In this document: in pieces, positions 8,546 to 16,188 of the stretch
Position numbering within the stretch: the first letter of the stretch is position 1
How the letters are laid out: the number at the start of each line of letters is the position of its first letter
Assembly: GCA_910586005.1 (NCBI GenBank)
Contig: CAJUHG010000029.1
Coordinates: 1-32,218, forward strand
DNA: 32,218 nt
Reading direction: 5' to 3'
Source of the DNA: an uncultured Lachnospiraceae bacterium
GTDB lineage: Bacteria; Bacillota; Clostridia; Lachnospirales; Lachnospiraceae
The notes under the pieces: model-generated
What the model was told of the DNA's origin: nothing
Database searches by the model: none
What the model saw: the letters and a program-made list of their open reading frames with translations, nothing else
Translations under genes and position numbers: made by a program

Positions 8546-9622
8546 ATGTTTGATAAATTAGAAGATATTCTATTACGATTTGAAGAAATTATGAATCAAC
8601 TAAGCGAACCAGATGTAGCAAATGATACAAATAGATTTCGAAAATTGATGAAAGAACAAAGTGATTTGGCTCCTATTGTAGAATCTTATAAAGAATATAA
8701 GCAAGCAAAACAGACAATGGAAGACGCTCTTGTTATGTTGGAAGAGGAAAGTGACGAGGAAATGCGAGAGCTTGCAAAGGAAGAATTGAATGACTCTAAA
8801 GAAAAAATAGAAGCATTAGAGAAAAAGTTAAAAATTTTACTTTTGCCCAAAGACCCAAATGATGATAAAAATGTTATTGTAGAAATTCGTGCAGGAGCTG
8901 GTGGTGACGAGGCAGCACTTTTTGCAGCAGAAATTTATCGGATGTATGTACACTTTGCTGAAAATAAACGTTGGAAAGTAGAGACTATGGAATTTGAGGA
9001 AATTGGTATTGGAGGTATGAAAAATGTTACCTTTATGATAACAGGACAGGGAGCATATTCTGTAATGAAATATGAATCAGGAGTACATCGTGTGCAACGT
9101 GTGCCAGAGACAGAATCTGGTGGCCGCATTCATACTTCTACAATTACAGTAGCAGTTATGCCAGAAGCAGAAGAGGTGGATGTTGTAATTGATGAAAAGG
9201 ATATTCGGATTGATGTTATGCGTGCATCTGGAAATGGCGGACAGTGTGTGAATACTACTGATTCAGCGGTTCGTTTAACACATTATCCTACTGGAATTGT
9301 AATTTATAGTCAAACGGAAAAATCTCAATTACAGAATAAAGAGAAAGCTTTTGCATTGTTACGTGCAAAACTTTATGATATAGAGTGTCAGAAGCAGCAT
9401 GATGCAGAAGCAGAGGCTAGAAGAAGTCAAATCGGTACAGGAGACCGTTCTGAAAAAATTAGAACTTATAATTTTCCACAAGGACGTGTAACAGACCATA
9501 GAATTAACTTAACCTTGTATAAATTGGATAAAGTAATGAATGGGGATATTCAAGAAATTGTAGATGCATGTATCGCAGCCGACCAGGCAGCGAAGCTGGC
9601 GAATATGGGTGAAAGCGCTTGA
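8546..9622 (+). CDS. prfA: peptide chain release factor 1
   Basis: RF1 (358 aa) reads UAA and UAG in the ribosomal A site and triggers peptide release. The anticodon-like PxT tripeptide is PET (187-189) in RVPETESGGRIHTS, and the catalytic GGQ is at 231-233 (SGNGGQCVN). Q233 is the predicted PrmC target. Start with AAAGGAAG upstream. The final ~16 codons (9575-9622) are GC-rich, using GCC, CAG, GCG, CTG and AGC against an otherwise AT-rich gene, and they belong to a 50-bp sequence repeated exactly at 11551-11600. The protein ending IAADQAAKLANMGESA still looks like a normal RF1 C-terminus. This suggests that the 3' end was contributed by an element that integrated here while restoring the gene. 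Confidence 0.97.
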   Translation: MFDKLEDILLRFEEIMNQLSEPDVANDTNRFRKLMKEQSDLAPIVESYKEYKQAKQTMEDALVMLEEESDEEMRELAKEELNDSKEKIEALEKKLKILLLPKDPNDDKNVIVEIRAGAGGDEAALFAAEIYRMYVHFAENKRWKVETMEFEEIGIGGMKNVTFMITGQGAYSVMKYESGVHRVQRVPETESGGRIHTSTITVAVMPEAEEVDVVIDEKDIRIDVMRASGNGGQCVNTTDSAVRLTHYPTGIVIYSQTEKSQLQNKEKAFALLRAKLYDIECQKQHDAEAEARRSQIGTGDRSEKIRTYNFPQGRVTDHRINLTLYKLDKVMNGDIQEIVDACIAADQAAKLANMGESA

Positions 9623-9624
9623 GA
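9575..9624 (+). repeat. 50-bp direct repeat, left copy (putative att site within prfA 3' end)
   Basis: Identical over all 50 bp to 11551-11600; it begins GCAGCCGACCAGGCAGCGAA and ends GAAAGCGCTTGAGA. Bases immediately outside differ on both sides. It covers the last 15-16 codons and stop of prfA. Confidence 0.9.
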
Positions 9625-9687
9625 GTTGTGTTTGGGCGGTGGTTTTGGAAAAGTCAGCATAGATGAGTATCGAATAAAAATGGAAAA

Positions 9688-9731
9688 AGACGGTCATGGA
9701 CAGATTCATCGACTGTCTCTTTTGCTTTTTG
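9688..9731 (+). terminator. probable intrinsic terminator downstream of prfA
   Basis: AGACGGTC (9688-9695) pairs with GACTGTCT (9711-9718), including one G-U pair, and is followed by CTTTTGCTTTTT. The loop is 15 nt. It lies inside the island, so the present prfA transcript ends in acquired sequence. Confidence 0.55.
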
Positions 9732-9925
9732 GGTTTTATGGACGCACTGTACACCTCTATTTGGGCGGTATGGATGTATGTATAGCCTTATGCATGGCCT
9801 CTGACGGAAAAAGCGGTGGTTCTTTTTTGTTGCGGTGGTATTGGGTGGTGTGATATACTTATGATAATATAAAAAAATTGTATATAAACTTGTTTTATAA
9901 ATATAAAGGTGAAGAGCTTGAAGAC

Positions 9926-10568
9926 ATGATTTCAAAATTTGAGAAGAAAATAGAAGAGAAGGATCTTGATTATTTTTGTTCACAGGAAACAGTTATTTTT
10001 CTTTATGATAGTTTTCAGAGGCACGGTTTGGGAAAGAGATATGCAAAGCAGCTTTAGAGATTGCCGATGGTCTGAGAGATACAGAATCTATGGCGAAAGA
10101 GCCAACACAATTTAGATATGATAATTGGGAATATCAGGATTATGATAATTCATGGGGGTGTGACAGACTTACAAAAAAATTTATTGAAACTGTGAATAAA
10201 CGCAATAGGGAAAATTTTACTTCATGGGATGAAATTATGGAAGGTTACCAGAGAATAGCGGACGGCTCTGAGGAGATTGAGAAAAACAGATATATTGAAA
10301 TTCTCAAAGATGTTCTGAGCATGTATAAGCATTCCTATGGGAATATGGAAGAAATGTGGAATTTATTAATAAAATTGTCGAGAGGGGCAGCCGATAAAAT
10401 TTCAAGAGAAACATTGGAGGAATTGCTCCAAGATACAGAAAGTAGTTTGGAAATCTGCAATTATACGCATTTGTTACAGAAATAGAAGAATGTGATTATT
10501 TTAGTGAGCAGGCAAAAATGTACCAGAAGATTTTGGGGAGTAATAAAAATTTCAACTATAAAATATAG
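9926..10568 (+). pseudogene. frameshifted gene of unknown function
   Basis: Three overlapping frames read as one interrupted protein. Frame 1 from ATG 9926 (MISKFEKKIEEKDLDYF) stops at 10057. Frame 2 is open from 10012 (FGKEICKAALEIADGLRDTE) to the stop at 10485. Frame 3 continues (FVTEIEECDYFSEQAKMYQK) to the stop at 10568. Both junctions fit the loss of one base, near 10012-10057 and near 10440-10475. Repaired, it would be ~210 aa, charged and helical, with no signal peptide, membrane segment or motif I recognise. An intact 131-aa piece starts at ATG 10090 and could still be translated, though it has no good ribosome binding site. The in-frame sequence before 9926 is also open for ~20 codons. 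Confidence 0.6.
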
Positions 10569-10590
10569 AAAAATGCAGGGAGGTTTTTGT

Positions 10591-10827
10591 ATGTCTGAAA
10601 GATTAACATGGGAGGAGATTCAGGAAAGATACCCAGACCAGTGGGTTGGACTTGTTGATGTAAAATATGTAGATGATGATGGTATCTCTATTGAGTCAGC
10701 AGTTATAAAATATTTGGACAAAACAAAGAGTGAATTGACGATGAAGGCATTAAATGGAGAGATTGTTTCGAGATATACAACGCCTGACCATATTTTCCAA
10801 TTGGGAATGTTGGGGGTATTGCGATGA
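10591..10827 (+). CDS. small conserved hypothetical protein paired with the retropepsin-like gene
   Basis: 78 aa, starting MSERLTWEEIQERYPDQWVG; the function is unknown. The ATG at 10591 has GGGAGG eight bases upstream, whereas the longer frame from 10492 is mostly the 3' remnant of the pseudogene. It is acidic, with no membrane segment or signal peptide. It overlaps the next gene by ATGA (10824-10827), so the two are translationally coupled. From memory, WEEI-YPDQWVGL proteins often lie directly before retropepsin-like genes in gut bacteria, pointing to a two-gene module; this recollection is unverified. Confidence 0.8.
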   Translation: MSERLTWEEIQERYPDQWVGLVDVKYVDDDGISIESAVIKYLDKTKSELTMKALNGEIVSRYTTPDHIFQLGMLGVLR

Positions 10828-11279
10828 AACAGTTTACATTAAGGCTTGATAAGAAACAGCAGAGACCTGTTGTGCTTTTGAATGATGCATTGACAGCGTT
10901 ACTGGACACAGGCGCGGTTATTCCAGTATGGACAGATGCTGAGAAGATTTTGGTAAATGCTTTAGGTGGAAAATTAGTAAAAGAGAAAGTGCCGTTCACA
11001 GGATTTGGGGGTATTGCTTACGGCAATCTTTATCAGGTGACAATTCAAATAGGTGATTTAATATTTCCAAGCATGCATATCGTTGCGAATAATGAAATCA
11101 ACACGTCATATAACCTTATTTTAAGTGCAACAATGTTCCAAAACTTGATTTACGAAATTGATGATAAAAACCATAAATTCAATGTCACAATACCAGATGA
11201 TGAAAGCTATATAAGGAATCTTCGAATCAAGGACACGAATGGCAGATTACATATTTTATGCCATTCTGCCTGGCAATAG
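10824..11279 (+). CDS. retropepsin-like aspartic protease-fold protein
   Basis: 151 aa. The catalytic signature ALLDTGAVIPVW (residues ~26-37; D-T-G-A) is that of retropepsin-like aspartic proteases, which work as dimers with one Asp from each subunit. A flap-like Gly-rich segment (TGFGGIAYGN, ~54-63) and the later YNLILSATMFQNLIYEID, corresponding to the family's hydrophobic-Leu-Gly/Ser element, are in the expected order. There is no signal peptide, so it should be cytoplasmic. It overlaps the upstream 78-aa gene by 4 bp. The substrate is unknown; the partner protein is a candidate substrate, inhibitor or adaptor (inference). It lies inside the prfA-associated island. Confidence 0.8.
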   Translation: MKQFTLRLDKKQQRPVVLLNDALTALLDTGAVIPVWTDAEKILVNALGGKLVKEKVPFTGFGGIAYGNLYQVTIQIGDLIFPSMHIVANNEINTSYNLILSATMFQNLIYEIDDKNHKFNVTIPDDESYIRNLRIKDTNGRLHILCHSAWQ

Positions 11280-11442
11280 ACTGATATAGGGCCAGTGTCA
11301 GAACAGTAAAACAGAGTTTTTGATAAGTGTAGGTGGAAAGTTTTTCATTTTCATTGAAAAATTGTCAGGTTATTCTGGATAGTGCATATTTTATAGAAAT
11401 CTTGACATGTAAGCTGAATTTTCCAGATGTCTGCTGCCGGAG

Positions 11443-11550
11443 TATGGCTGTGTTTGCTCCGAGCCTTTTGTATAGTAACGTTTGTACACAGACCGTTTGG
11501 GCATAGCAGCATTTGTTCCGAGCCTGTTATTTTAGCAACGTTTGTTCCGT
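11443..11550. repeat. degenerate ~30-bp direct repeats abutting the right att copy
   Basis: Four diverged units start at 11443, 11473, 11504 and 11533 (spacing 30, 31 and 29 bp). The shared pattern is TAGCAACGTTTGTTCCGAGC, and the last unit runs directly into the 50-bp repeat. The segment 11280-11442 before them holds only a weak hairpin (TTTTTCA/TGAAAAA) and no gene. Confidence 0.6.
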
Positions 11551-11600
11551 GCAGCCGACCAGGCAGCGAAGCTGGCGAATATGGGTGAAAGCGCTTGAGA
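11551..11600 (+). repeat. 50-bp direct repeat, right copy (putative att site)
   Basis: Exact duplicate of 9575-9624, the 3' end of prfA with its stop codon, not attached to any upstream reading frame of RF1. DNA beyond 11601 was probably the original neighbour of prfA. Confidence 0.9.
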
Positions 11601-11629
11601 ATCATATTTTATAGGAAATTAGTGGGATA

Positions 11630-11658
11630 TTGATATCAAACTGTTTACAATGTAATAA
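11630..11658 (+). promoter_or_regulatory. possible promoter of the PARG-like gene
   Basis: TTGATA (11630-11635), a 17-bp spacer and TAATAA (11653-11658) end 23 bp before ATG 11682. Both hexamers depart from consensus. Confidence 0.35.
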
Positions 11659-11681
11659 TAGCTTTCAAAGGTTCATTATTT

Positions 11682-12572
11682 ATGTGCAAAGACTTACAAG
11701 AAAAGAGGTTTTTAATTGTGATAGAAAAACAAGAAACAAGAAAAGAAATTTTTAATGATACTAAAAAATGTTATCAGAGTAACAAGATATTGATAAATTC
11801 CATAAAAAATTCAAAAAAATATCAGCTTGTGATAACTGAAAATGATAATATAAAACAAACGGATTATAACATATATGATATCCCTGCAAACGTAATTGTT
11901 TCAAAGAAGAGAAGTCTTGAGGCTTCTATGGAATATAAGGAACAAAAGGTTTGTATCTTGAATTTTGCTTCAGCAACAAAGGCAGGTGGTGGAGTAGAAA
12001 AAGGGGCAAATGCTCAGGAAGAAGCTATTTGTAGATGCAGTACTTTATATCCATGTATTTCTGATAGAGAAATAGTAAATCAATTTCATAATAAGCATAG
12101 GGAATTATTAAAAACTGGTAAATTAAATGCATTATATAATGATGACTGTATCTATACACCAAATGTTATTGTTTTTAAGACTGATACAAACAATCCAGAA
12201 TTAATGGCTGAGAAAGACTGGTACAAGATAGATGTGATATCTTGCGCAGCACCAAATCTAAGAAGAAAACCCAGTAATACTATGAATCCAAATAGTGGAA
12301 AGGCAGTTGACATTGAAGCAAATACCTTATTGAATTTACATATAAAACGTATCAAAAAGGTTTTGGATATTGCAAAAGCAAATCTTGTTGAAGTTGTAAT
12401 TCTAGGAGCATTTGGCTGTGGAGTTTTTCAAAATCCTCCAGAAATAGTAGCAGAAGCAATGGCAAAAGTGATCAAGGATTATTTATATAATTTTAAAACG
12501 ATTGAATTTGCTGTATACTGTTCAACTAAAAATACAAAAAACTATGATGTATTTTATGATAAATTATCTTAA
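11682..12572 (+). CDS. TIGR02452/DUF2263-type microbial poly(ADP-ribose) glycohydrolase-like (macrodomain) protein
   Basis: Probably hydrolyses ADP-ribose modifications or related nucleotides; the exact substrate is unknown. The microbial PARG signature is present: AGGGVEKGANAQEEA, with GGG at ~102-104 and the catalytic-type QEE at ~112-114. A second ADP-ribose-binding loop, VVILGAFGCGVFQNPP, lies in the C-terminal half. Length (296 aa, or 284 aa from GTG 11718) suits the family. The start is uncertain: ATG 11682 has AAAGG ten bases upstream, while GTG 11718 has AGAGG about eight bases upstream and removes 12 residues. It stands alone between the prfA-associated island and a terminator, in a variable-looking spot, so a role in ADP-ribosylation toxin or phage conflict is possible but unproven. 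Confidence 0.88.
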   Translation: MCKDLQEKRFLIVIEKQETRKEIFNDTKKCYQSNKILINSIKNSKKYQLVITENDNIKQTDYNIYDIPANVIVSKKRSLEASMEYKEQKVCILNFASATKAGGGVEKGANAQEEAICRCSTLYPCISDREIVNQFHNKHRELLKTGKLNALYNDDCIYTPNVIVFKTDTNNPELMAEKDWYKIDVISCAAPNLRRKPSNTMNPNSGKAVDIEANTLLNLHIKRIKKVLDIAKANLVEVVILGAFGCGVFQNPPEIVAEAMAKVIKDYLYNFKTIEFAVYCSTKNTKNYDVFYDKLS

Positions 12573-12681
12573 ATGGTTTTTTGAAACTACGAGCGTCACA
12601 TTCTGTGAGACGGTTCAGCTTTGTGTGGGCACTTGTATCTTACAAGCAATTTCGGGGATGTTCCTCACTTTGTATTAATAT

Positions 12682-12716
12682 AAAAGAGACAGATTTTTAA
12701 TATCTGTCTCTTTTTC
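12682..12716 (+). terminator. intrinsic terminator of the PARG-like gene
   Basis: The perfect 13-bp arms AAAAGAGACAGAT and ATCTGTCTCTTTT (12682-12694, 12702-12714) end in a T-run. Between the stop codon and this hairpin lies another structured patch (TCACA TTC TGTGA at 12596-12608). Confidence 0.92.
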
Positions 12717-12760
12717 ATTTAGACTTATAAAATAAATTTTTTAATTTTTTACAATTTATG

Positions 12761-12795
12761 ACAATAGAAAGTTCGCAAAGTTTGTTTTCTATTTT
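12761..12795. repeat. ATAATAGAAAA-type palindromic repeat, copy 2
   Basis: ACAATAGAAAG with loop TTCGCAAAGTTTG and TTTTCTATTTT. The stem is weaker than in the other copies (one mismatch, one G-U). The remaining DNA to 13020 is very AT-rich, and I see no gene in it. Confidence 0.6.
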
Positions 12796-13024
12796 TATTT
12801 TATATATTCTACATAATAGAATATTTCACTATAAGTAAAAGAAATTTATAGTAAAAAGTGATACATATATTTAGTAAAAAATATCACTAAATTGTTTCTT
12901 CAAAAATAATCCAGAATTGCCAAAATTAAAATATAGCTTTCTAAGAAATGCTATGATATACTGTAGCACGCTAGAAGAGAATTGAATAAGACCTAACAGT
13001 ATAAATGTAAAAAATCACAATTGC

Positions 13025-13053
13025 TTGTTTTTAAAACGAATTTATGATATAAT
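13025..13053 (+). promoter_or_regulatory. promoter of the opp operon
   Basis: TTGTTT (13025-13030), a 17-bp spacer and a consensus TATAAT (13048-13053), with the TG of an extended -10 (TGATATAAT), lie 52 bp upstream of the oppA start. Confidence 0.65.
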
Positions 13054-13105
13054 TTTGGTCGATATTATATATTAAAATTACTAAAATAAAGGAGGAAAAA
13101 AATTT

Positions 13106-15043
13106 ATGAAGAAAAAATTACTATCCCTTTTCCTTGTTGGTGTACTCTCGATAAGTATGCTTGCCGGATGTGGCAAAAATGAGGGAAATGCAGATGATTC
13201 CAATAATATGGAACAGTCTGACAATAATGAAAACAAAAATGAAGGTGAAGAAGAAGGAGAAGAAAATCAAGATTCTGGCGATGACCAAGAGGTTACCTAT
13301 AGCAACAAACAGGTAATTATAGGGGATGGTACAGAGACAAGTGGAGATATTACTCCTATGTGGACAAATTCTGCTTCTGATTTTTATACTTATAAAATGA
13401 TTACCGGTTTAGAAACCGTTTATGTGGATCAAGAGGGGAAATGGAATGTAAATGAAACCGTTGTTGATTCGATAGAAGATAAGGATAATGAAGATGGAAG
13501 TAAAACTTATACAATTAAAATTAAGGATGGTTTAAAATTTAGCAATGGAGAAGCTGTTACTGCTAAAAATTATGTATTTTATTATTTATTCTGGGGCAGT
13601 AATGAAGTATTGTCAGATTTAGAAGCTTCTGAAGCTGCGTCTATGGTGCCAAGATATGCAAAAGGTTATGCTGCATATTCAGCAGGAGAAAGTGATACGT
13701 TTGAAGGTGTTCATTTAATAGATGATATGACATTTTCTGTTACTATTGATTCCGAATTTTTGCCATATTATTATGGAAAAGCATTGGTATCTGTGACACC
13801 AGAATATATTCAAGGATGGGTACCAGAAGATGTTACGATTGAAGAAACAGAAAATGGTGCAAAATTCTCAGATAATTTTACTGCAGAATATATTGGGGAT
13901 AAGGTGAATGAATTCCGTTATCATCCAACCGTGTGTTCAGGACCTTATATGTTTACCTCTTATGATACAAATGCATATGCTTATACTTTAACAAAAAATC
14001 CTGAATTTGCTGGAAATTTTGAAGGGCAGAAGGCAAATATTGAGACAGTTATCTATAAATATGTTGCGCAGGATACCATGATGGATCAGTTGAAAACAGG
14101 AGCGATTGATATTTTATTGATGACTGCTGATGGCAAAGACATAGAAGCAGGTCTTGATTTGGTAGATGAAGGTGGATTTGATTATATCAATTACCCACGT
14201 GCAGGATATGGCATGATTACTTTTAAATGTAATCAAGGACCTACACAGTTTAAAGAAGTGCGCCAAGCAATTGCATATTTATTAGATAGAAATGCATTTG
14301 CACAGACTTTTACAGGTGGACATGGTACAGTAGTAAATGGGCCTTATGGTTTATCTCAGTGGATGGTAAATGAACATGCAGATGAAATAGATGCATTGAA
14401 TGCTTATACTTACAGTCCAGAAAAAGCAGTGCAGTTATTAGAAGAAGGTGGCTGGGTATACAGCGAAGATGGTTCTGATTTTGTTCCTGGAAATGGAATA
14501 CGCTACAAAAAATTAGAAGATGGTACCATGATGCCATTGATTATCAGTTGGTGTTCTTCTGAGAACAATTCTGTATCTGATTTGTTAGTAACTAGTTTAC
14601 AACAGAATCCAGATCTTGCAAAGGCAGGGATTCAGATTGACCAGAAAGTAGTTACATTTACAGAATTAAACCAGAATTACTATGATGGAAGTACAGAAAA
14701 TCCATATCAAATGTTTAATTTAGCAACTGGTTTTGGCAATCCTTATAACGTTGCATATATGTTTGAGCCTGGTGCTGATTCTAATGTTAATTGTCTATTA
14801 GATCCAGAAGGAACAGAACTTTATAATTTAGTAATAGCCATGAATCAGACAAAAGAGGACGATGATGAAGCATATGGCAAGAACTGGCTGAAATTTATAC
14901 AGAAATGGAATGAGTTAGTACCAGAGATTCCATTATATTCCAACGATTATCATGACTTTTTCAGTAACAAAGTCCATGATTTTGAACAGGATGGATATAA
15001 TTGGGATGTATCTTCTGCAATTCTTTATACAAATATAGAATAG
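13106..15043 (+). CDS. oppA: oligopeptide ABC transporter substrate-binding lipoprotein (family 5 SBP)
   Basis: 645-aa extracellular receptor that captures peptides and delivers them to the OppBC pore. It has a lipoprotein signal peptide with lipobox LAGC (Cys22), so it is anchored to the outer leaflet of the membrane. An acidic Asn/Glu/Asp-rich tether (~25-65) precedes the SBP_bac_5 fold. Typical motifs are KIKDGLKFSNGEAVTAKNYVF near 145-165 and FKEVRQAIAYLLDRNAFA near 380. The length is somewhat above the usual ~540-600, mostly because of the tether. AAGGAGG ten bases upstream fixes the start. It is the first gene of the operon and is separated from oppB by a strong hairpin that should favour excess OppA over the permease. 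Confidence 0.95.
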   Translation: MKKKLLSLFLVGVLSISMLAGCGKNEGNADDSNNMEQSDNNENKNEGEEEGEENQDSGDDQEVTYSNKQVIIGDGTETSGDITPMWTNSASDFYTYKMITGLETVYVDQEGKWNVNETVVDSIEDKDNEDGSKTYTIKIKDGLKFSNGEAVTAKNYVFYYLFWGSNEVLSDLEASEAASMVPRYAKGYAAYSAGESDTFEGVHLIDDMTFSVTIDSEFLPYYYGKALVSVTPEYIQGWVPEDVTIEETENGAKFSDNFTAEYIGDKVNEFRYHPTVCSGPYMFTSYDTNAYAYTLTKNPEFAGNFEGQKANIETVIYKYVAQDTMMDQLKTGAIDILLMTADGKDIEAGLDLVDEGGFDYINYPRAGYGMITFKCNQGPTQFKEVRQAIAYLLDRNAFAQTFTGGHGTVVNGPYGLSQWMVNEHADEIDALNAYTYSPEKAVQLLEEGGWVYSEDGSDFVPGNGIRYKKLEDGTMMPLIISWCSSENNSVSDLLVTSLQQNPDLAKAGIQIDQKVVTFTELNQNYYDGSTENPYQMFNLATGFGNPYNVAYMFEPGADSNVNCLLDPEGTELYNLVIAMNQTKEDDDEAYGKNWLKFIQKWNELVPEIPLYSNDYHDFFSNKVHDFEQDGYNWDVSSAILYTNIE

Positions 15044-15088
15044 AGAATAAGACAGTAGTAGGTAAATTGTCTGCTGCTAGAGAGATAG

Positions 15089-15138
15089 AAGAATAGGATA
15101 TGTATTGCTGGTTGGCAGCTCATATCCTATTCTTTGTG
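15089..15138 (+). terminator. partial terminator / mRNA-stabilising hairpin between oppA and oppB
   Basis: The perfect 14-bp arms AAGAATAGGATATG and CATATCCTATTCTT (15089-15102, 15121-15134), with a small inner GCTG/CAGC pairing, are followed by only a short T-run (TTTGTG). This suits partial read-through into oppB. Confidence 0.7.
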
Positions 15139-15187
15139 TAATAAATGAGTGATATTCTCTAAAAAATATGCGAAAGTTGGTTGAACT

Positions 15188-16174
15188 ATGTTAAAGTATG
15201 TTGGGAAAAGACTAGTGTATATGATAGGGGTTTTCTTCGTAGTATCTATTATTATGTTTGTATTATTTAATAGTACGCCTGGAGATCGGGCGTTAAATCA
15301 GGTGCAGAATTTACGAGGAAAAGTCTCAGATGAACAGTTCCAAATTCGTTATCAGGCAGCGAGAGATAAATTGGGACTAGATGATCCCATACCAGTTCGA
15401 TATGTAAAATGGATGGGAAATTTATTGAGTGGAGATTTAGGATATTCCACTTTTTATAAAAAAGATGTGATTGATGTGATTGGGGAACCGTTAAAAAATA
15501 CAATGATTATCAATCTTTTTTCTACCTTTGTGGCATTGGCGATTACAATACCGCTGGGGATTTTTTGTGCAGTAAAGAAATTTTCTAAATTTGACAATGC
15601 AGTGCAAGTTTTAACGATTGTGGGTTACAGTGTACCTATTTATATTATTGGTCTTATATTGATTTATCTCTTTTCTGTTCAGTTGGGCTGGCTGCCAATT
15701 AGCGGTATGAATTCCCCTAATTTTCAAGGAAGTGGGTTTACAGCTTTTCTAGATCGTCTCTATTATCTGACATTACCAGTGATTGTTATGACAATAGCCT
15801 CTTTGGGTGGAATGACGCGTTATGTTCGTGCAGCAATGATTGATGCATTGCGTATGGATTACATTCGTACTGCAAGAGCAAAGGGGTTAAAAGAAAAAGT
15901 AGTTATTTATTCTCATGCTTGGAGAAATGCGTTATTATCTGTAGTGACCTTGATTATTAGTTGGTTTATGAGTGTATTTATGGGGTCTATTATTGTGGAA
16001 CAAGTTTTCCAGTTAAATGGTATTGGTAAAATGTATTATACAGGACTTATGAATCAAGATTATGATGTAGCTCTAGCAATTCAAATGTTGTATTGTGTGA
16101 TTACTTTAATTAGTAATCTGGTAACAGATTTAAGTTATGGTATTGTGGACCCAAGAGTTCGAATTGATAAATAG
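15188..16174 (+). CDS. oppB: oligopeptide ABC transporter permease OppB
   Basis: 328-aa integral membrane permease subunit that pairs with OppC to form the peptide channel. TM1 is at ~10-28 (MIGVFFVVSIIMFVLF), then the conserved STPGD and LGLDDPIPVRYVKWMGNLL of the first outer loop. The remaining helices follow, with the cytoplasmic EAA coupling motif in DYIRTARAKGLKEKVVIYSH (~235-255). Length is normal for the family and there is no insertion, unlike OppC. It starts 144 bp after oppA, beyond the hairpin, and is followed 14 bp later by oppC with a ribosome binding site (AGGAGG) in the gap. Confidence 0.96.
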   Translation: MLKYVGKRLVYMIGVFFVVSIIMFVLFNSTPGDRALNQVQNLRGKVSDEQFQIRYQAARDKLGLDDPIPVRYVKWMGNLLSGDLGYSTFYKKDVIDVIGEPLKNTMIINLFSTFVALAITIPLGIFCAVKKFSKFDNAVQVLTIVGYSVPIYIIGLILIYLFSVQLGWLPISGMNSPNFQGSGFTAFLDRLYYLTLPVIVMTIASLGGMTRYVRAAMIDALRMDYIRTARAKGLKEKVVIYSHAWRNALLSVVTLIISWFMSVFMGSIIVEQVFQLNGIGKMYYTGLMNQDYDVALAIQMLYCVITLISNLVTDLSYGIVDPRVRIDK

Positions 16175-16188
16175 GAGGAAAAGAATTT

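Larger units (their letters stand above)
9575..11600. mobile_element. putative cis-mobilizable or decayed integrative element at the prfA 3' end
   Basis: A ~2.0-kb segment bounded by the two 50-bp direct repeats, the expected product of site-specific recombination into the 3' end of prfA. Inside are a frameshifted pseudogene, a 78-aa protein and a retropepsin-like protein. There is no integrase, excisionase, relaxase or transposase, so it is either a remnant after deletion or a passenger of the cis-mobilizable (CIME) kind. Degenerate 30-bp repeats precede the right copy, and GCGGTGGT is repeated near the left copy (9636, 9813, 9832). These could be recombinase arm sites, which is inference. 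Confidence 0.65.

Noticed and set aside
9626..9853. 75-aa ORF just after prfA
   Set aside because: Starts at a TTG in the prfA downstream region without a ribosome binding site, contains the likely prfA terminator, and has an unprotein-like composition.
9926..10568. Programmed frameshifting to make one protein from three frames
   Set aside because: Two separate shifts would be needed, and I see no convincing slippery heptamer with a following stem at the junctions; decay is simpler.
11443..11550. CRISPR remnant (period ~30 bp)
   Set aside because: Units are degenerate along their whole length, with no constant repeat and variable spacer split.
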